Assembly (NCBI GenBank): GCA_018883625.1
Contig: JAHLFV010000007.1
Span: 1 to 16,016 of the forward strand
Source: Candidatus Treponema excrementipullorum
GTDB lineage: Bacteria > Spirochaetota > Spirochaetia > Treponematales > Treponemataceae
DNA length: 16,016 nucleotides
Reading direction: 5' to 3'
The position numbers were made by a program, and so were the translations under genes. The notes under the pieces are model-generated. The model was not told where the DNA came from. It worked only from the letters and a program-made list of their open reading frames with translations, and ran no database searches. This document shows positions 14,193 through 16,016 of the stretch, in pieces (positions within the stretch are counted from its first letter, which is position 1; each line of letters starts with the position of its first letter).

Positions 14193-14888
14193 ATGATAAA
14201 AGTTTTGTCTTTAGGTGGTTCTATAGTTGCTCCGGAAACTCCGGATGTACATTTTCTTCCGACTTTTGTCAAAATGATAAGAGAATGGCTCAAAGCAGAT
14301 GAAAACCGTAAGCTAATACTCGTTATAGGTGGTGGCGGACCTGCTAGAATATATCAAAAAGCATACCGAGATATTTTAGCTACTGTGGAAGGAGCTGTTG
14401 CAGATGCAGAAGCAGACTGGATTGGTATAACAGCTACTCGTCTTAATGCACAATTGGTAAAAGCCTTATTTGCAGACTTATGCCCTCAGGATGTAGTTTA
14501 CGATCCTACAAAAGCAGAAGATTTTGCCGGAAGAATTCTTGTTGCAGCCGGCTGGAAACCTGGTTTTTCTACAGACGCTGATGCTGTTTTTTTGGCAAAA
14601 AAATTCAACGCAAAAACAGTTATTAATTTATCAAATATTGAAAAAGTATACACAGATGATCCCAAAACAAATCCTGATGCCAAGCCATTAGATTCAATCA
14701 GCTGGGCAGATTTCAGAAAGATGGTGGGTGATACTTGGTCCCCCGGGAAAAATACTCCATTTGATCCAATAGCCAGCAGAGAAGCTCAACAGGCAGGTAT
14801 AACCGTTATCTGTGCTGGAGGGCGGAATATTGAAAACACGAAGGCTATTTTAGACGATAAACCTTTTAAAGGCACAAAAATAGGTTAA
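14193..14888 (+). CDS. pyrH: UMP kinase, archaeal/spirochaete type
   Basis: This is an amino-acid-kinase-fold protein of 231 residues, predicted to phosphorylate UMP to UDP with ATP. It shows LGGSIVAP (7-14) at the nucleotide-binding end, VIGGGGPAR (44-52), DWIGITATRLNA (75-86), GWKPGFSTDADA (120-131), NLSNIEKVYTDDPKTNPDA (145-163) and FDPIAS (190-195). This pattern matches the archaeal/spirochaete family TIGR02076, not the common bacterial PyrH (TIGR02075). The GTP regulation known for the bacterial enzyme may therefore not apply. The start has AGGAGG 5 bases upstream and lies 12 bases after the IPT gene, so it is probably expressed with that operon. Its stop overlaps the stop of the convergent gene. 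Family confidence is high. I assume the substrate from the family. Confidence 0.9.
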   Translation: MIKVLSLGGSIVAPETPDVHFLPTFVKMIREWLKADENRKLILVIGGGGPARIYQKAYRDILATVEGAVADAEADWIGITATRLNAQLVKALFADLCPQDVVYDPTKAEDFAGRILVAAGWKPGFSTDADAVFLAKKFNAKTVINLSNIEKVYTDDPKTNPDAKPLDSISWADFRKMVGDTWSPGKNTPFDPIASREAQQAGITVICAGGRNIENTKAILDDKPFKGTKIG

Positions 14889-15466
14889 AAGTTGTTCAGT
14901 TTAACAAGTAAGCCGTAGAGTTTATCGCCATATTGCTTATCAGAGGCCCAAGTTCCCGATAGCCCAAAGATGTCGGGAGCTTTACCTCGCGGTTGCACGT
15001 ATTTGTATCTGTTGTCAATAAGCTTCCCTTTTAACGGCACTGTGGTACCATATGCGTGGAGATGTTGAATGTGAGCCCTAACCCCAAGTTGTGGCGTAGC
15101 AAAACGTTCCCCTCTATTTGTGCTGTCAATAGAACCTAACCCGCAAAAATTATTCATGTCAGCGGTTACAAGTCCCCCATACCGGAGAAAACCAGTTTCA
15201 AGACACATTTGAACAAAGGCGACGTCAGAATTGATGCCTTCATAGGCACCCTCATGAACGTAATAGGTAGCAAGCTTTTTTACATATTTTTTATCGCTTT
15301 GGGGATTATTTGCCAAAAAAAAGTTCGTCAGCTGGGTAGCACTTTTTACACCGGGAGCAGCTATCAAAGTACTCATCTGTTCTCCCTTAATCGGTCTAAA
15401 AGAAGCGCAGGAAAAAATAAATACCACACAGGCACATACAAGAAGTATTTTTACACAAAATTTCAT
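14885..15466 (-). CDS. Glucosaminidase-like (GH73) lipoprotein
   Basis: The product has 193 residues. The signal sequence ends in a lipobox-like FIFSC with candidate lipidated Cys20. The rest resembles bacterial beta-N-acetylglucosaminidases of the GH73 / mannosyl-glycoprotein endo-glucosaminidase type (FlgJ/Bax-like), with AYEGINSDVAFVQMCLETGF (Glu90 is the candidate acid), NNFCGLG (105-111) matching the usual 'NNF.G.G', and a C-terminal WASDKQYGDKLYGLLVKL. The core is compact and the expected fold covers most of the chain. It probably cuts peptidoglycan glycan strands from the envelope side. The ATG has no recognisable SD. The next in-frame ATG is after the lipobox and is unlikely. It converges on pyrH with overlapping stops and is divergent from radC. 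Confidence 0.85.
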   Translation of the reverse strand: MKFCVKILLVCACVVFIFSCASFRPIKGEQMSTLIAAPGVKSATQLTNFFLANNPQSDKKYVKKLATYYVHEGAYEGINSDVAFVQMCLETGFLRYGGLVTADMNNFCGLGSIDSTNRGERFATPQLGVRAHIQHLHAYGTTVPLKGKLIDNRYKYVQPRGKAPDIFGLSGTWASDKQYGDKLYGLLVKLNNF

Positions 15467-15538
15467 TAATTCAGCATATATATTTTTTTTGATTTCGACA
15501 AGATATTTAAAATAACTTTTTAAAGCGAATAATATACT
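15467..15538. promoter_or_regulatory. Divergent spacer between the glucosaminidase-like gene and radC
   Basis: The spacer is 72 AT-rich bases. Neither flanking gene has a recognisable SD. On the minus strand TTGTCG and TATGCT stand 17 bases apart, with TATGCT 6 bases before the lipoprotein ATG. On the plus strand TATACT (15533-15538) touches the radC GTG directly. These may be promoters giving very short or no leaders, but the matches are weak. Confidence 0.3.
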
Positions 15539-16016
15539 GTGAAAGTAAAACCAAACATCAGAGAAGAAGTTTTGATCAAGGGGATAACCTACCCTTCAAA
15601 TACAGAACTTATTATGATTTTACTGGGAACGGGATCTAAAAAAAATCCCGTAAAACAGTTAGCAAAAAAAGTGGAAGAAAAAATACTTCAAACAACTTCT
15701 GATAACCTCATAGAAGAGCTAATAAAACTAGACGGTATCGGACCAAGTAAGGCTGTCTCCATAGCCGCAGCCATAGAATTGGGAAGGAGACAAAACAATC
15801 ATTCGGGACAGCAGATAAAAAAGCCCACGGATTTGATTCCCTTTGTTCAGCATTACTCCATGGAAACTCAAGAACATTTTATTGTCATTACTTTAAACGG
15901 AGCCCACGAAATAATAAAAATAAAAACAATTTCCGTGGGCACAATAAACAGAACGGTAGTTCATCCCAGAGAAGTTTTTTTGCCTGCTATAAAAGATATG
16001 GCTACGGCACTTATTG
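15539..16016 (+). CDS. radC: DNA repair protein RadC homologue, N-terminal part (runs off right edge)
   Basis: This is an open frame of 159 codons from GTG 15539 to the window end, with a stop three codons upstream. The product begins KVKPNIREEVLIKGITYPSN, then TELIMILLGTGSKKNPVKQLA, the RadC N-terminal pattern. A helix-hairpin-helix follows (KLDGIGPSKAVSIAAAIELG), then the start of the MPN/JAB domain (ETQEHFIVITLNGAHEIIKI, and TVVHPREVFLPAIKDMATAL). The metal-binding HNHPSG motif would follow just outside the window. RadC proteins carry a JAMM-like metal site, but their role in repair is disputed. The GTG has no SD, and TATACT lies immediately before it, so the exact start or promoter is uncertain. 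An internal start at TTG codon 12 cannot be excluded. Confidence 0.9.
   Translation, partial: MKVKPNIREEVLIKGITYPSNTELIMILLGTGSKKNPVKQLAKKVEEKILQTTSDNLIEELIKLDGIGPSKAVSIAAAIELGRRQNNHSGQQIKKPTDLIPFVQHYSMETQEHFIVITLNGAHEIIKIKTISVGTINRTVVHPREVFLPAIKDMATALI

Noticed and set aside
15629..15651. 7-bp hairpin ACGGGAT / ATCCCGT with an A-rich loop, and an A8 run, early in radC
   Set aside because: There is no U tract after it on either strand, and A runs are common in this AT-rich DNA. I saw no evidence of a frameshift or phase-variation switch.
15833..15940. Three copies of GCCCACG/CGTGGGC (two direct, one inverted) in radC
   Set aside because: They lie in coding sequence with conserved RadC residues, are only 7-8 bases long and have irregular spacing. 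Chance is sufficient.
1..16016. CRISPR array, insertion sequence, prophage, tRNA or riboswitch
   Set aside because: I found no regular direct repeats, transposase or integrase motifs, tRNA-like cloverleafs or leader structures of known riboswitch type. The spacers are mostly too short to hold them.

Overview
The window looks like chromosomal DNA of a spirochaete, most likely a Treponema or close relative. The base composition is AT-leaning. The pointers are an archaeal/spirochaete-type UMP kinase, three short lipoproteins with relaxed spirochaetal lipoboxes ending in Ser-Cys, a PilZ protein, and the run cyclic-nucleotide-binding protein / murB / cysS / ECF sigma factor. From memory this run resembles the arrangement in Treponema pallidum, but no search was run. 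I see no transposase, phage gene, CRISPR array, tRNA or rRNA. Genes are tightly packed, the longest spacer is 173 bases, and the window cuts a gene at each edge.

Layout. (1) Bases 1-2941, minus strand: an aminotransferase, glycogen synthase glgA, and the start of a small membrane protein that runs off the left edge. A near-consensus promoter at 2969-2996 drives the set. (2) Bases 3041-6398, plus strand: rpsU (bS21) with its own promoter and an extended Shine-Dalgarno (SD), then a NAGPA-type lipoprotein whose first codons contain the rpsU intrinsic terminator, a PilZ protein and a TPR protein. (3) Bases 6426-9668, minus strand: murB, then a strong promoter just past its stop codon that drives a double cyclic-nucleotide-binding/winged-helix regulator, an unrecognised exported protein and a DUF192 lipoprotein. 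(4) Bases 9738-14888, plus strand: cysS, an ECF sigma factor, its zinc-finger membrane anti-sigma factor, a membrane-anchored IPT/TIG protein with a transglutaminase-like domain, and a UMP kinase. (5) Bases 14885-15466, minus strand: a glucosaminidase-like lipoprotein. (6) From 15539, plus strand: the N-terminal half of radC.

How the parts may work together. Much of the region concerns the envelope: MurB makes peptidoglycan precursor, the glucosaminidase-like lipoprotein would cut it, and several lipoproteins and anchored proteins face outward. The sigma/anti-sigma pair with the adjacent IPT/transglutaminase-like protein is the most system-like unit. The sigma and anti-sigma genes overlap, the third follows after one base, and the expected catalytic Cys of the transglutaminase-like domain is Ala. 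This suggests a surface sensor or scaffold rather than an enzyme. The PilZ and cyclic-nucleotide-binding proteins suggest second-messenger inputs.

The points most worth checking are the terminator embedded in an overlapping gene (3341-3382), the inactive-looking transglutaminase domain (12495-14180), the degenerate first nucleotide-binding domain of the CNB regulator, and a 24-base tandem duplication at the end of glgA.
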